64,000 nt of DNA from Allorhizobium ampelinum S4 (lineage in GTDB: Bacteria > Pseudomonadota > Alphaproteobacteria > Rhizobiales > Rhizobiaceae): contig NC_011989.1 in the NCBI RefSeq assembly GCF_000016285.1, positions 437,001 through 501,000 on the forward strand, read 5' to 3'. The translations under genes were made by a program, and so were the position numbers. This document shows, piece by piece, positions 1 to 8,542 of this stretch; positions within the stretch are counted from its first letter, which is position 1, and the number at the start of each line of letters is the position of its first letter. A model generated the notes under the pieces. That model had not been told where the DNA came from. It was given only the letters and a program-made list of their open reading frames with translations, and searched no databases.

Positions 1-2
1 TT

Positions 3-1265
3 GTCGAGGCCCATGTCGTGTCGCGGCGCATGCCGTTTCAGGCGGATCCGGCGCTGCGCAAGGCAATCAATGCCGGCGAAGTGATGTTCATCGATCAGCA
101 TCTTTCGGAAACGGTGGAGCAATTGCGCACCGGTCAGATCGCGCCGGTCGATATTGCCATCATTGAGGCGGTGGCCATTACCGAGCATGGTGGCATTGTG
201 CCGACCACATCGGTTGGCAATTCTGCCAGTTTTGCCATTCTCGCCAAGAAAGTGATCATCGAGCTGAACCTGTCGCAGCCGATCACGCTGGAAGGCCTGC
301 ATGACATCTATATCCCGTCGCGGCGCCCGGCCCGCATGCCGATCCCCGTTGTGACGCCGGAAAGCCGTGTCGGGCTGCCCTATATTTCCATAGCTCCTGA
401 AAAAATTGTCGCCATTGTCGTCTCTGAAAAACATGACAGCTCGGCCCCCATTCAGCCGCCGGACGACGATACCAAGGCCATTGCAGGTCACCTGATCGAG
501 CTTTTGCTCAACGAAGTACGCCAAGGTCGGATGGGCTACGATCTCCAGCCGTTGCAGGCCGGGATCGGCACCATTGCCAATGCTGTCCTGCATGGCTTTA
601 TCGATACACCGTTCCATGACTTGAAGATGTATTCGGAAGTTTTGCAGGATTCGACCTTTGAATTGATCGATGCTGGCAAGATGAGTTTTGCCTCCGCCTC
701 GTCGATTACCCTGTCGGCGGAGATGTATCAGAAGGTCCTGCCAAAACTGGCTGAATACAAGCATCACCTCGTGCTACGCCCGCAGGAAATCAGCAATCAT
801 CCGGAAGTCATTCGGCGGCTGGGGCTGATCTGCATTAATACGGCGCTTGAATTCGACCTCTACGGCAATGTGAATTCCACCCATGTCGGCGGCACACAGA
901 TGATGAACGGCATCGGTGGTTCGGGCGATTTTGCCCGCAATGCCTATCTGTCGATTTTCGTCACCAAGTCGATTGCCAAGAATGGGGCGATTTCCTCTGT
1001 CGTTCCCATGGTCAGCCATGTCGATCACACCGAACACGACGTCGATATTCTCATCACTGAACAGGGGCTTGCCGATCTGCGGGGCCTGGCGCCGCGCGAA
1101 AGGGCGCAGCTGGTTCTCGACAATTGCGTGCATCCCGATTACCGCGACCAGCTTGCCGATTATTATCAGAGGGCGCTCGTGCGTGGCGGTCATACGCCTC
1201 ACATTCTCGAAGAGGCGTTTTCATGGCATCAATCGATGCGTGAGACAGGAACCATGCGCCGATAA
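3..1265 (+). CDS. Acetyl-CoA hydrolase / CoA-transferase family protein, 5' end outside window
   Basis: The reading frame is open from base 3 and enters the window already inside the protein, so the true start lies upstream; 421 codons are visible against about 500 in full-length members. The family (succinyl-CoA:acetate CoA-transferase, acetyl-CoA hydrolase, 4-hydroxybutyrate CoA-transferase) moves CoA between carboxylic acids through a glutamyl-CoA thioester. Counting from the GTG at 18, the segment KMYSEVLQD carries the likely catalytic Glu near residue 207, and the glycine-rich GIGGSGDF motif sits at 298-305, both hallmarks of the family. The full length and the SGDF motif fit the succinyl-CoA:acetate type best, but substrate cannot be fixed from sequence. 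A cytoplasmic role in acetate or short-chain acid metabolism is inferred. Confidence 0.85.
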   Translation, partial: VEAHVVSRRMPFQADPALRKAINAGEVMFIDQHLSETVEQLRTGQIAPVDIAIIEAVAITEHGGIVPTTSVGNSASFAILAKKVIIELNLSQPITLEGLHDIYIPSRRPARMPIPVVTPESRVGLPYISIAPEKIVAIVVSEKHDSSAPIQPPDDDTKAIAGHLIELLLNEVRQGRMGYDLQPLQAGIGTIANAVLHGFIDTPFHDLKMYSEVLQDSTFELIDAGKMSFASASSITLSAEMYQKVLPKLAEYKHHLVLRPQEISNHPEVIRRLGLICINTALEFDLYGNVNSTHVGGTQMMNGIGGSGDFARNAYLSIFVTKSIAKNGAISSVVPMVSHVDHTEHDVDILITEQGLADLRGLAPRERAQLVLDNCVHPDYRDQLADYYQRALVRGGHTPHILEEAFSWHQSMRETGTMRR

Positions 1266-1480
1266 AAATTGACTGGTATCAAGCGTCTAATGACGATAAA
1301 CCGGTTTCGACACCAGAGCCGGGCTGCATGATGCTGACCCGGGACGGATATAGACCGGACCCGACAATGATCAAGCCGCATGCCGACCGATCCGCCCCTT
1401 GTCTTTCTGAAAACCCGTCTCTTCCTGAAAAGCAGAACATCACAACTCTTCCCCGCCGCTCAAGGCGGCGTGGCCTCTCC

Positions 1481-2734
1481 ATGTCCATGCGCTTGGCGGC
1501 CCGGCCACTCGCTATTATCATGCTCGGCGTGCTGTTGGCGGGCTGCGCGTCGCGGGCGGTGGGCGTGATGAAGCCGGTCGGCGCGGTTAAGGCCGCCAAT
1601 GCCAGCGAGGTCAATCTCCTGGCTGCGACGACCCGCGCCCCCTCCGAAGATAAATCGATCCTGTTCAGCGGCGAGCGCGGAACGGGTCTGTTGATCGATG
1701 CCGTCACCATTTCGATTCCTCCCGCCGCAAACCGCAAGATCGGCGAGGTTCAATGGCCAAAGAAACTACCGCCCGATCCGCGCAAGGACTTCACGACCGT
1801 TGCCGTCCAGCCCATTCAGACCGACCAGCAGCGCCGGACCTGGCTGAACACTCACGCAAAGGGCAAGCACCGCGTGCTGCTATTCGTGCATGGGTTCAAT
1901 AATACCTACGAGGATTCCGTCTATCGCTTTGCCCAGATCGTTCACGATTCAGGGACGGATGTGGTGCCAATGGTGTTTACCTGGCCGTCTCGCGCCAGTA
2001 TTTTCGATTATAATTACGACAAGGAAAGCACCAATTATTCCCGCGATGCCCTGGAAGAGATGCTGACCCGCATGACCAGCGACCCGCAGGTCTCAGATGT
2101 GACCGTCATGGCCCATTCGATGGGATCGTGGCTTGCCGTTGAAGCGCTGCGGCAAATGGCTATCCGCCATGGCGGGGTCAATGCCAAGATTACCAATGTC
2201 ATTCTTGCCTCTCCAGATCTGGATGTTGATGTGTTCGGCAAGCAGTTTCAGGCCTTGGGGCCAAAGCCGCCACATTTCACGCTGTTTGTCTCCCAGGATG
2301 ACCGGGCGCTGAGTATTTCCCGGCGCATTTCCGGCAATGTCGACCGGCTGGGACAGATCAATCCGGCCAATGAACCGTATCGAAGCGTGCTCGAAAAGGC
2401 TGGTATCACCGTTCTCGATCTGACCAAGCTGAAAACGGGTGATAGGCTGAACCACGGCAAATTCGCGGAAAGCCCGGAAGTGGTGCGGCTGATTGGTGGA
2501 CGGCTGATTGCCGGACAGACCGTCACGGATTCGCAGGTCGGTGTCGGCGAAGCCCTCGGGGCCGTCACTATCGGCGCCACCAACACGATCGGCCAGGCCG
2601 CCAGCACCGCAATCAGTGCGCCGATCATGATCTTCGACCCACGGACCCGCCGAAACTATGGTGACCAGCTGAAAAAGCTTGGCGAAAGCGCTGGCTCGAC
2701 GGTTACCTCCGTCGGTGACACAGTGCCACGGTGA
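1481..2734 (+). CDS. Alpha/beta-hydrolase lipoprotein (DUF900 type)
   Basis: The frame is open from 1328, but the ATG at 1481 starts a basic-hydrophobic signal peptide ending in the lipobox LLAGC, so 1481 (or the ATG two codons on) is preferred; 417 residues. The predicted product is a lipid-anchored periplasmic or outer-membrane hydrolase. The body is a DUF900-type alpha/beta hydrolase: an oxyanion strand VLLFVHGFNNT, the nucleophile elbow AHSMGS, an acidic segment SQDDRA after a later strand, and LNHG supplying the probable catalytic His. The substrate is unknown; esterase or lipase activity is inferred from the fold. The gene stands alone between a CoA-transferase and a proline-racemase homologue. 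Confidence 0.8.
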   Translation: MSMRLAARPLAIIMLGVLLAGCASRAVGVMKPVGAVKAANASEVNLLAATTRAPSEDKSILFSGERGTGLLIDAVTISIPPAANRKIGEVQWPKKLPPDPRKDFTTVAVQPIQTDQQRRTWLNTHAKGKHRVLLFVHGFNNTYEDSVYRFAQIVHDSGTDVVPMVFTWPSRASIFDYNYDKESTNYSRDALEEMLTRMTSDPQVSDVTVMAHSMGSWLAVEALRQMAIRHGGVNAKITNVILASPDLDVDVFGKQFQALGPKPPHFTLFVSQDDRALSISRRISGNVDRLGQINPANEPYRSVLEKAGITVLDLTKLKTGDRLNHGKFAESPEVVRLIGGRLIAGQTVTDSQVGVGEALGAVTIGATNTIGQAASTAISAPIMIFDPRTRRNYGDQLKKLGESAGSTVTSVGDTVPR

Positions 2735-2735
2735 T

Positions 2736-2792
2736 CTCTGCTCTATAATTACCACCTTGAATCGATTTCGGTTTCAGGAATTATGCAGTAGA
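2736..2792. repeat. Rhizobial palindromic intergenic repeat
   Basis: An imperfect inverted repeat whose arms contain TGCATAATTCCTGAAA (read on the minus strand) and an ATCGATTTCGG core. Related copies occur at 16271-16314 and 57172-57225, all in gaps between genes. Short mobile palindromes of this kind (RIME-like) are common between genes in Rhizobiaceae. It may act as a transcript end or mRNA stabiliser; no function can be shown here. Confidence 0.6.
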
Positions 2793-2841
2793 TCGCCTTT
2801 TGCTTGAGGGATTGATCAGCCACGAACCGGAGGATGCCGCG

Positions 2842-3885
2842 ATGAGATGGAAGCGGATGATGCAATTGCTCGATGTGCATTGCGAAGGCGAAATCGGCAA
2901 GGTGGCGATTGGTGGGGTTCCGAAAATTCCCGGCGATACGGTGGCGGATCAGTTGCATTGGCTGAATACGGACCCGAAGGGCCGGGAGCTGCGGCATTTT
3001 CTGGTGTTGGAGCCACGCGGAGCGCCAATTGGCTCGGTCAATCTGCTGCTACCGGCCAAGGACAGCCGAGCGGATGCCGCCTTCATCATCCTTCAACCGG
3101 ATCAGGCCCATGCCAGTTCCGGCTCCAATTCGATCTGCGTCACCACGGCCCTGCTTGAAAGCGGCATGATCGAGATGCAGGAACCGGAAACGGTGGTGAT
3201 GCTGGAAACCGCCGCCGGACTGGTCAAGGCCGTGGCACAATGCAGGGACGGGCATTGCGACAGTGTCACCTTGACCATGGTGCCTTCCTTCGTTCACGAA
3301 CTGGACGCGCAGATTGCCACGGAGAGTTGGGGCGAGATTCGTTTCGATCTCGCCTATGGCGGGGTTTTCTATGCGCTGGTGGATGTCCGCCAACTCGGGT
3401 TAACTATCGAGCCCGGCAATGCCCGCCGCCTGGTGGAGGCGGGCATGCTGTTAAAGGGCGAAATTAATCAGCGCATACAGGTCGTCCATCCGGATATTCC
3501 GGCCATTTCCGGCGTCGCCTATGTGATGTTTCGCGATGAGGACCCGGACGGCGCGGTGCGGACCTGCACCACCATGTGGCCGGGCCGGGTGGACCGCTCC
3601 CCCTGCGGCACCGGAAATTCGGCCAATCTCGCCACGTTGCATGCGCGTGGCCGGGTCAAGCCGGGTGATAGCTTTCTATCGCGTTCGATCATCGGTTCGC
3701 AGTTTACGGTCGGGTTACAAGGCCTGACCACCGTTGCCGGTCGCTCCGCGGTCATTCCCACCATTACCGGACGCGGCTTTACCTATGGCATCCACCAGGT
3801 TGCCCTGGATGCCTTCGATCCGCTGGGAGGTGGGTTCGTGTTGACGGATGTCTGGGGTGCTGCGGCCGAAACCATCAAGATTTAA
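2842..3885 (+). CDS. Proline racemase family protein (hydroxyproline epimerase or dehydratase)
   Basis: The ATG at 2842 has AGGA about eight bases upstream and is preferred over the TTG at 2800; 347 residues. The N-terminal LDVHCEGEIGK and the C-terminal RSPCGTGNSANL motifs place it in the proline racemase superfamily. These enzymes use two opposed residues on the substrate alpha carbon. The C-terminal cysteine is present (RSPCGTG), while the first catalytic site reads SSGSNSICV, with Ser where proline racemase has Cys. Ser/Cys-type members include trans-3-hydroxy-L-proline dehydratases and 4-hydroxyproline 2-epimerases, so a role in hydroxyproline catabolism is likelier than free proline racemisation. 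No dedicated transporter or oxidase lies beside it. The protein is cytoplasmic, without a signal peptide. Confidence 0.8.
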   Translation: MRWKRMMQLLDVHCEGEIGKVAIGGVPKIPGDTVADQLHWLNTDPKGRELRHFLVLEPRGAPIGSVNLLLPAKDSRADAAFIILQPDQAHASSGSNSICVTTALLESGMIEMQEPETVVMLETAAGLVKAVAQCRDGHCDSVTLTMVPSFVHELDAQIATESWGEIRFDLAYGGVFYALVDVRQLGLTIEPGNARRLVEAGMLLKGEINQRIQVVHPDIPAISGVAYVMFRDEDPDGAVRTCTTMWPGRVDRSPCGTGNSANLATLHARGRVKPGDSFLSRSIIGSQFTVGLQGLTTVAGRSAVIPTITGRGFTYGIHQVALDAFDPLGGGFVLTDVWGAAAETIKI

Positions 3886-4221
3886 GAGCTGTGATGGCGC
3901 CCGGCTGGGGTGCCTCCCGACATCGGGAATCTTAAAACGTGAGGGAGCGTCACAAACCCATCTATTCTTAAGGTTGTCAATTGCATTGAATACACCGTAA
4001 TACAGTCTGTCAGCTTCATACGGAACTGGCTATCGTGCCATTTCTTATGTTTTCGTTTGTCTTTTCAGGAAAGCCGGGTTGCAATTTTCCTAAGGCAAGC
4101 TTTGTAAATCTAGGGTTTTCGGCAGAGCACCAGCAACCGGTTTTGGACACGATGCCACACCGTGGCAAAGCGAATTTCGGACGATTGGCAAAGCGCATGG
4201 TGCTTTCGGCAAGGGGACGCA
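3886..4221. other. Intergenic gap before Crp/Fnr gene
   Basis: No convincing gene. It contains a stretch around 4045-4115 (TTTTCGTTTGTCTTTTCAGG and following) that resembles the mosaic rhizobial intergenic repeats seen at 36225-36270 and 38010-38045. The promoter of the downstream regulator should lie here, but no clear operator or -35/-10 pair was recognised. Confidence 0.5.
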
Positions 4222-4962
4222 ATGACATCGCAAGATACTGCTGATACTGGCATGGCAGATATGGACATGACAGATACGGGCATGTTTCTGGCCAAGGCGG
4301 ATATTTTCGCCAGCCTGACACCGGAAGAAGATAGGGCGTGGTCGCAGCTCTGCACCGTTGAGAGCGTTTCGGGTGGCACGATTGTCCTCGATTATGGCAT
4401 CAGGCCCGAAATTGTGCTCGTCGTCCTGTCCGGCGCTCTGCGTGCCACGTTGCGTGTTTCAGCCGGAAAGGAGTTATTTCTGGATATGATCGGCCCCGGC
4501 GGCACTATGGCAGAAATGGATGCGATACGCGCTGAAGGCTATAATCTCTGTCTGATGGCCACCACCGATGCGACGCTGGTTCGAATGCCAGTGGACGTCT
4601 TCAATGACATTATCGCTCAAAAACACACCGTCTGTCTGAGCCTTCTGTCCGTATTGGTCCAGCGCATGCACGTCCTGCATGCCAGAATATGCGAGTTTTC
4701 CTATCTCGATGTCCGGCACCGCCTTTACACAACCTTGCTACGATTGTCGAAACCCTCTGAGGACAAGCCTCAGCAGCGCACGATCTCTCCGGTGATTATT
4801 CACGCGGCCTTAGCCGAACATGTTGGCGCACGCCGCGAAACCGTCTCACGCGAGATGTCGCGTCTGGTGCAGGATGGGGTGATCGAACGCAACCGTAATG
4901 CGATTGTCATCCGTCAGCCCCATGAGTTATTGCGGCGCCTGTCGCAATTCGATTTTGCATGA
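4222..4962 (+). CDS. Crp/Fnr family transcriptional regulator
   Basis: The ATG at 4222 follows AAGGGGA at good spacing and is preferred over an in-frame ATG at 4162; 246 residues. Residues about 20-140 form a cyclic-nucleotide-binding-like beta roll (GGTIVLDYG, LFLDMIGPGG), a central dimerisation helix contains LLSVLVQRMHVLH, and the C-terminal winged helix-turn-helix reads LAEHVGARRETVSREMSRL. The N terminus lacks the cysteine cluster of FNR, so an oxygen-sensing iron-sulfur centre is unlikely. The cAMP-contact residues cannot be confirmed by eye. The N-terminal 20 residues carry an unusual run of Asp, Met and Thr. The gene stands alone with no obvious target operon; the next genes encode a signalling cluster starting 325 bases downstream. 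Confidence 0.85.
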   Translation: MTSQDTADTGMADMDMTDTGMFLAKADIFASLTPEEDRAWSQLCTVESVSGGTIVLDYGIRPEIVLVVLSGALRATLRVSAGKELFLDMIGPGGTMAEMDAIRAEGYNLCLMATTDATLVRMPVDVFNDIIAQKHTVCLSLLSVLVQRMHVLHARICEFSYLDVRHRLYTTLLRLSKPSEDKPQQRTISPVIIHAALAEHVGARRETVSREMSRLVQDGVIERNRNAIVIRQPHELLRRLSQFDFA

Positions 4963-5286
4963 ATTGTTATTTTTCCCAATGGTTTAGGTCGAAATTCAAG
5001 GCGACGGTCCCTCATCGATCTCGCCAATTGCCCTAAAACAAGAAAAACTAAAATTTTAGCTTATTGCTTTAGTCAATTTCAGTGTGCCCCTGCTACAAGC
5101 AAGGGTAATCGCTGAGACTTGGAGCGCTGACTTGGTTCTGCATGATGCAGACTGCTCCCCGCAAGGTCCAGCATGGAAACTGCAATCCTGACATGATGCT
5201 GCCCGAATGCGACAGTCCGCCCGACCGTTGCGGATGTGTTGTCATCAGGTCTGCTGTCCCAGCGAAAACCCTCAACGGAGGAAACC
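4963..5286. other. Intergenic gap before signalling operon
   Basis: A 324-base gap with no credible gene. An AT-rich stretch around 5035-5075 could hold the promoter of the four-gene signalling operon, but no sigma-factor consensus or direct repeat was clear enough to call. Confidence 0.4.
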
Positions 5287-5688
5287 ATGAGCATTCTGAT
5301 CGTTGAAGACAATGCCACCAACGCGATGATCCTGAAACATCTGGCACGCAAGGTCGCCGATGATGAAATCATCGTGCAGGCCGATGCCAATGAGGCGCTG
5401 GTTCTGTGTCACCAAACGCTATTCGATCTGTTGATCGTCGATCAGATCCTGCCGGGTATGAGCGGTTTGCAATTTGTCACCACGCTCCGCCAGCTCGGCC
5501 GTTATGACCAGGTGCCGATCATTATGGTTACCGCCGACAATGAACCGGGACTGCGCCAGGCCGCCCGTCAGGTCGGCATTACCGACTTTTTGACCAAGCC
5601 GGTTGAAGCCCTGGCCTTCCGCCAGTTGATCGCCAATTACCGTGGCGGCAGCGTTGCGGGTGAAGCGCGGGGCGCTGTGGTCCGATGA
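5287..5688 (+). CDS. Single-domain response regulator
   Basis: The ATG at 5287 is preceded by GGAGGAAACC, a strong ribosome-binding site; 133 residues. The whole protein is a receiver domain: acidic pair ED near residue 7, phospho-acceptor Asp52 in LLIVDQILPG, Thr82 in MVTAD and Lys104 in LTKPVE. There is no output domain, so it probably acts as a phosphate shuttle or by protein binding, like CheY or DivK. Its stop overlaps the start of the next gene (ATGA), and the operon continues with a periplasmic protein, a hybrid kinase with an Hpt domain and a REC-HD-GYP protein. This fits a role inside that phosphorelay. Confidence 0.9.
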   Translation: MSILIVEDNATNAMILKHLARKVADDEIIVQADANEALVLCHQTLFDLLIVDQILPGMSGLQFVTTLRQLGRYDQVPIIMVTADNEPGLRQAARQVGITDFLTKPVEALAFRQLIANYRGGSVAGEARGAVVR

Positions 5689-6179
5689 AAGGATATGTCC
5701 TCGCCATCGCCCTGCTTTTTGCCTTGGCACCGCGCGCCGAGGCTCTCGACAAGCCCAAGGGTGCCGTCATCCTGACTGTCGAAGGCAAGCTTTCCCACTC
5801 CAATAGCGGCGACAAGGCCATTTTCGATCTCGCCATGCTGGACGCCTTGCCAGGACGGACCGTGACGCTTGAGACCCCATGGACGAAAAAGCCTGCCACC
5901 TATTCCGGCCCCTTGCTGCGCGCTGTTCTGGATGCCGCAGGCGCTGGACGGGGAGCTGTCACGGTACGGGCGCTCAATGACTATTCGGCAGTCATTCCGC
6001 CAGAGGATGTAACCGGGCTCAACATTATCCTTGCCACACGCATGGACGGCGAAACCATGCCGGTGCGCGACAAGGGCCCGATGATGGTGATCTATCCGTT
6101 CGACGAGGACAGCAGTCTCTATACGGAAACCTATTTCGCGCGCTCCGTTTGGCAGATCAAATCGCTCGAGGTTCGGTGA
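5685..6179 (+). CDS. Periplasmic molybdopterin-binding-fold protein lacking the Mo-ligand Cys
   Basis: 164 residues with an N-terminal signal peptide (MKGYVLAIALLFALAPRAEA). The body shows features of the sulfite-oxidase-type molybdopterin-binding fold: YSGPLLRAVLDAAGAG, then RALNDYSAVIP, then DKGPMMVIYPFD and RSVWQIKSLEV. There is no cysteine anywhere in the protein, so the molybdenum ligand of true sulfite oxidases is missing and catalysis is unlikely. The start overlaps the receiver gene by four bases and its stop overlaps the kinase start, showing tight translational coupling. Inference: it is a periplasmic sensor or ligand-binding partner for the membrane kinase encoded next. Confidence 0.75.
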   Translation: MKGYVLAIALLFALAPRAEALDKPKGAVILTVEGKLSHSNSGDKAIFDLAMLDALPGRTVTLETPWTKKPATYSGPLLRAVLDAAGAGRGAVTVRALNDYSAVIPPEDVTGLNIILATRMDGETMPVRDKGPMMVIYPFDEDSSLYTETYFARSVWQIKSLEVR

Positions 6180-8434
6180 TGCTGCTCGCTCCCGCCACGG
6201 CGCAAAAACGTCAAACGCAGCCAAAGACGACAATGATCCTGTTGATCCTGTCGGGTGTCTTGCTGCTGACATTTCTTCTGCTGTTCAAGGACGTATCGGA
6301 TCGCTACCGCCTGCTGTTTGACGATATCCGGGAAAACGCAGTCTGGTCGATCTACCAATTGGACCGGGAAGCGCGCGCCCTCGATTATGTCCTGGTGGAA
6401 GCCAGCAACCAGGGTGCCAGCGACGAGAAGGCAATCGCGCAAGTGTCTATGCGCTACGATATCCTCCTGTCCCGGATCAACCTGGTCAATGACTCCAAAT
6501 TCGGTAGCTATTTCAACAGTGACACGACGATATCAGGCCATTTGCAAAGCATCGGCGACATCATCCGGAAAATACAACCGGTTTTGGATGGATTTCAAAC
6601 TGGCGTCGTACCGGACACTCAACAGATTGAAGAGGTGAAGCGGGACCTGGATGTCTTGTGCGCGCAAACCAACGACCTGTTGATCTACACCAATTCCTAC
6701 GTTGGCAACCAACGCTCCACCATCCGCAGCGCCATGTTCGAGATGGAAAAGACCTCGGCCATTATGCTCGGTCTGTTGATGGCGTCGGTAATCTTTCTCG
6801 TCGTCACGTTACACCGCCAGCTCAAGTCGGTCCGCGAGACCAGTCGCCGCCTGGAAACCATGACCAGGGAACTATCGGATGCTTACGAGGCCGCCGATTC
6901 CGGCAATCGGGCCAAATCTCAGTTCATGGCCACCATGGGCCACGAAATTCGTACACCGCTCAACGCCATCCTGGGCATGGCCGAATTGCTGGAATATTCA
7001 CAGCTGCCGTCTGATGCCCTGCAAAGCGTCAAGACCATCCGCTCGTCTGGCGAAGCGCTGCTGGAAGTGATCAACGAGATCCTGGATTACTCGAAGATCG
7101 AGCATGGCAAGCTGGAGCTGGAAGAACGCGCCGTCGATATTTCCAGCCTGGCTGAAAATACCATCAGCATCATGCAGGGCCGCTCCGACGATCAGGACAA
7201 CCAGCTGGTGCTGGATATTCCGGTGTCTCTCGATGCGCTCTACGTGCGCACCGATCCCACCCGCCTGCGCCAGGTTCTACTCAATCTGCTCAGCAATGCC
7301 ATCAAATTCACCCAGAACGGCGTGGTGACACTGCGGCTGCGCGAATTCTATCGCGGCAGCGCGTTGATGTTGCGGTTTGAGGTGGAAGATACCGGCATCG
7401 GCATCGACGAGACTGGGCTTGCCAAATTGTTCAAGCCATTTTCGCAGGTCGATGCCAGCATTAGCCGCAAATATGGTGGTACCGGGCTTGGGCTGACAAT
7501 CTGCAAGCAGATTGTCGAGAAGCTTGGCGGCGAACTGGGCATGAGCAGCACGGTTGGGGTCGGCAGCATCTTCTGGTTTGAACTGCCGGTCATGGCAGCA
7601 GGAAAGGACGATGTCCGCCAGAATGCCCGCCACAGCAGCGCGGATTTGCCCCGTCTGAAGATCCTTCTGGTGGAGGATAACCGGGTCAACCAGCAGGTTG
7701 CCAGCCGTTTCCTGTCGAAACTCGGTCAGGATGTGGTTGTGGCTGGCGATGGTGCCCAGGCGGTCGCCCGCACCGAGCGGGAAGTCTTCGACATGATCCT
7801 GATGGATATGCAAATGCCGGTCATGGACGGTATCGAGGCAACCCGTCATATCATCGAGCGCGGCGGGGCTTCCGCCTTGACGCCGATTGTTGCCATGACC
7901 GCAAATGCTTCTGACGACGATCGCCGTCGGTGCCGCGCTGCCGGCATGGTGGGATTTGAATCCAAACCCGTGACCATGAACCGCCTGCGCGACCTCATTC
8001 TGAGTTTTGCACCGGTGGACCGCGAACAGGTCTCGGGTGAGGAGCCGGTTGAGACCAAGCCTCAGCAAGACAGTGTGTTGGACCATAGCCCACTGACGCT
8101 GCAACAGCATCTTGACGAGATTAACGGGCTTGATGAAGCCCGTCATGACGAACTGGTCGAGGCTCTGGGCGAAGAGATCTACCAGGAACTGATTGAATCG
8201 TTCTTTGACGATGCCGCCCAGCTGCTTGGCGAATTGCACAATGCCATGGCCCAGCGCAATCCCCGCGAAATCGATCGCGTGCTCCACACGATCAAGGGGG
8301 CTGCCGTCAATGTTGGTTTGAACGATATTGCAGGCTTTGCCCATGCGTTAAGAGTGCAGCAGCCAACGCCGGATGCCGTTCACAGGTTGACGCAAGAGGT
8401 GGATTTGATGAAGCTCAAACTGGTAGGAGCCTGA
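6179..8434 (+). CDS. Hybrid sensor histidine kinase with receiver and Hpt domains
   Basis: The ATG at 6179 shares a base with the previous stop (TGATG); 751 residues. Transmembrane helices at about 19-36 and 192-210 bracket a periplasmic helical sensor of about 150 residues. A HisKA domain follows with the phospho-acceptor His255 in GHEIRTPLNA, then a HATPase domain (NLLSNAIKF, DTGIGI, GGTGLGL). A receiver has Asp543 in LMDMQMPVMDG, and a C-terminal Hpt domain has His703 in VLHTIKGAA. The order His-Asp-His is a complete phosphorelay that can hand phosphate to a separate receiver; two candidates lie in the same cluster (5287-5688 and 8543-9631). The signal may be presented by the periplasmic protein encoded immediately upstream. 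Confidence 0.93.
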   Translation: MLLAPATAQKRQTQPKTTMILLILSGVLLLTFLLLFKDVSDRYRLLFDDIRENAVWSIYQLDREARALDYVLVEASNQGASDEKAIAQVSMRYDILLSRINLVNDSKFGSYFNSDTTISGHLQSIGDIIRKIQPVLDGFQTGVVPDTQQIEEVKRDLDVLCAQTNDLLIYTNSYVGNQRSTIRSAMFEMEKTSAIMLGLLMASVIFLVVTLHRQLKSVRETSRRLETMTRELSDAYEAADSGNRAKSQFMATMGHEIRTPLNAILGMAELLEYSQLPSDALQSVKTIRSSGEALLEVINEILDYSKIEHGKLELEERAVDISSLAENTISIMQGRSDDQDNQLVLDIPVSLDALYVRTDPTRLRQVLLNLLSNAIKFTQNGVVTLRLREFYRGSALMLRFEVEDTGIGIDETGLAKLFKPFSQVDASISRKYGGTGLGLTICKQIVEKLGGELGMSSTVGVGSIFWFELPVMAAGKDDVRQNARHSSADLPRLKILLVEDNRVNQQVASRFLSKLGQDVVVAGDGAQAVARTEREVFDMILMDMQMPVMDGIEATRHIIERGGASALTPIVAMTANASDDDRRRCRAAGMVGFESKPVTMNRLRDLILSFAPVDREQVSGEEPVETKPQQDSVLDHSPLTLQQHLDEINGLDEARHDELVEALGEEIYQELIESFFDDAAQLLGELHNAMAQRNPREIDRVLHTIKGAAVNVGLNDIAGFAHALRVQQPTPDAVHRLTQEVDLMKLKLVGA

Positions 8435-8542
8435 AACGGCGGAACCATTCCAACCCCTGAGGGAGCGCTTGGGGAAACCTACGGGGCGCATTGAACCCCG
8501 CAGACAATTGAAACAGGTGGCCTGACGGTCGCGGAGGCTATA

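Noticed and set aside
7277..8344. 355-codon minus-strand frame opposite the hybrid kinase
   Set aside because: It covers the conserved HATPase and receiver motifs of the real gene and has no recognisable product.
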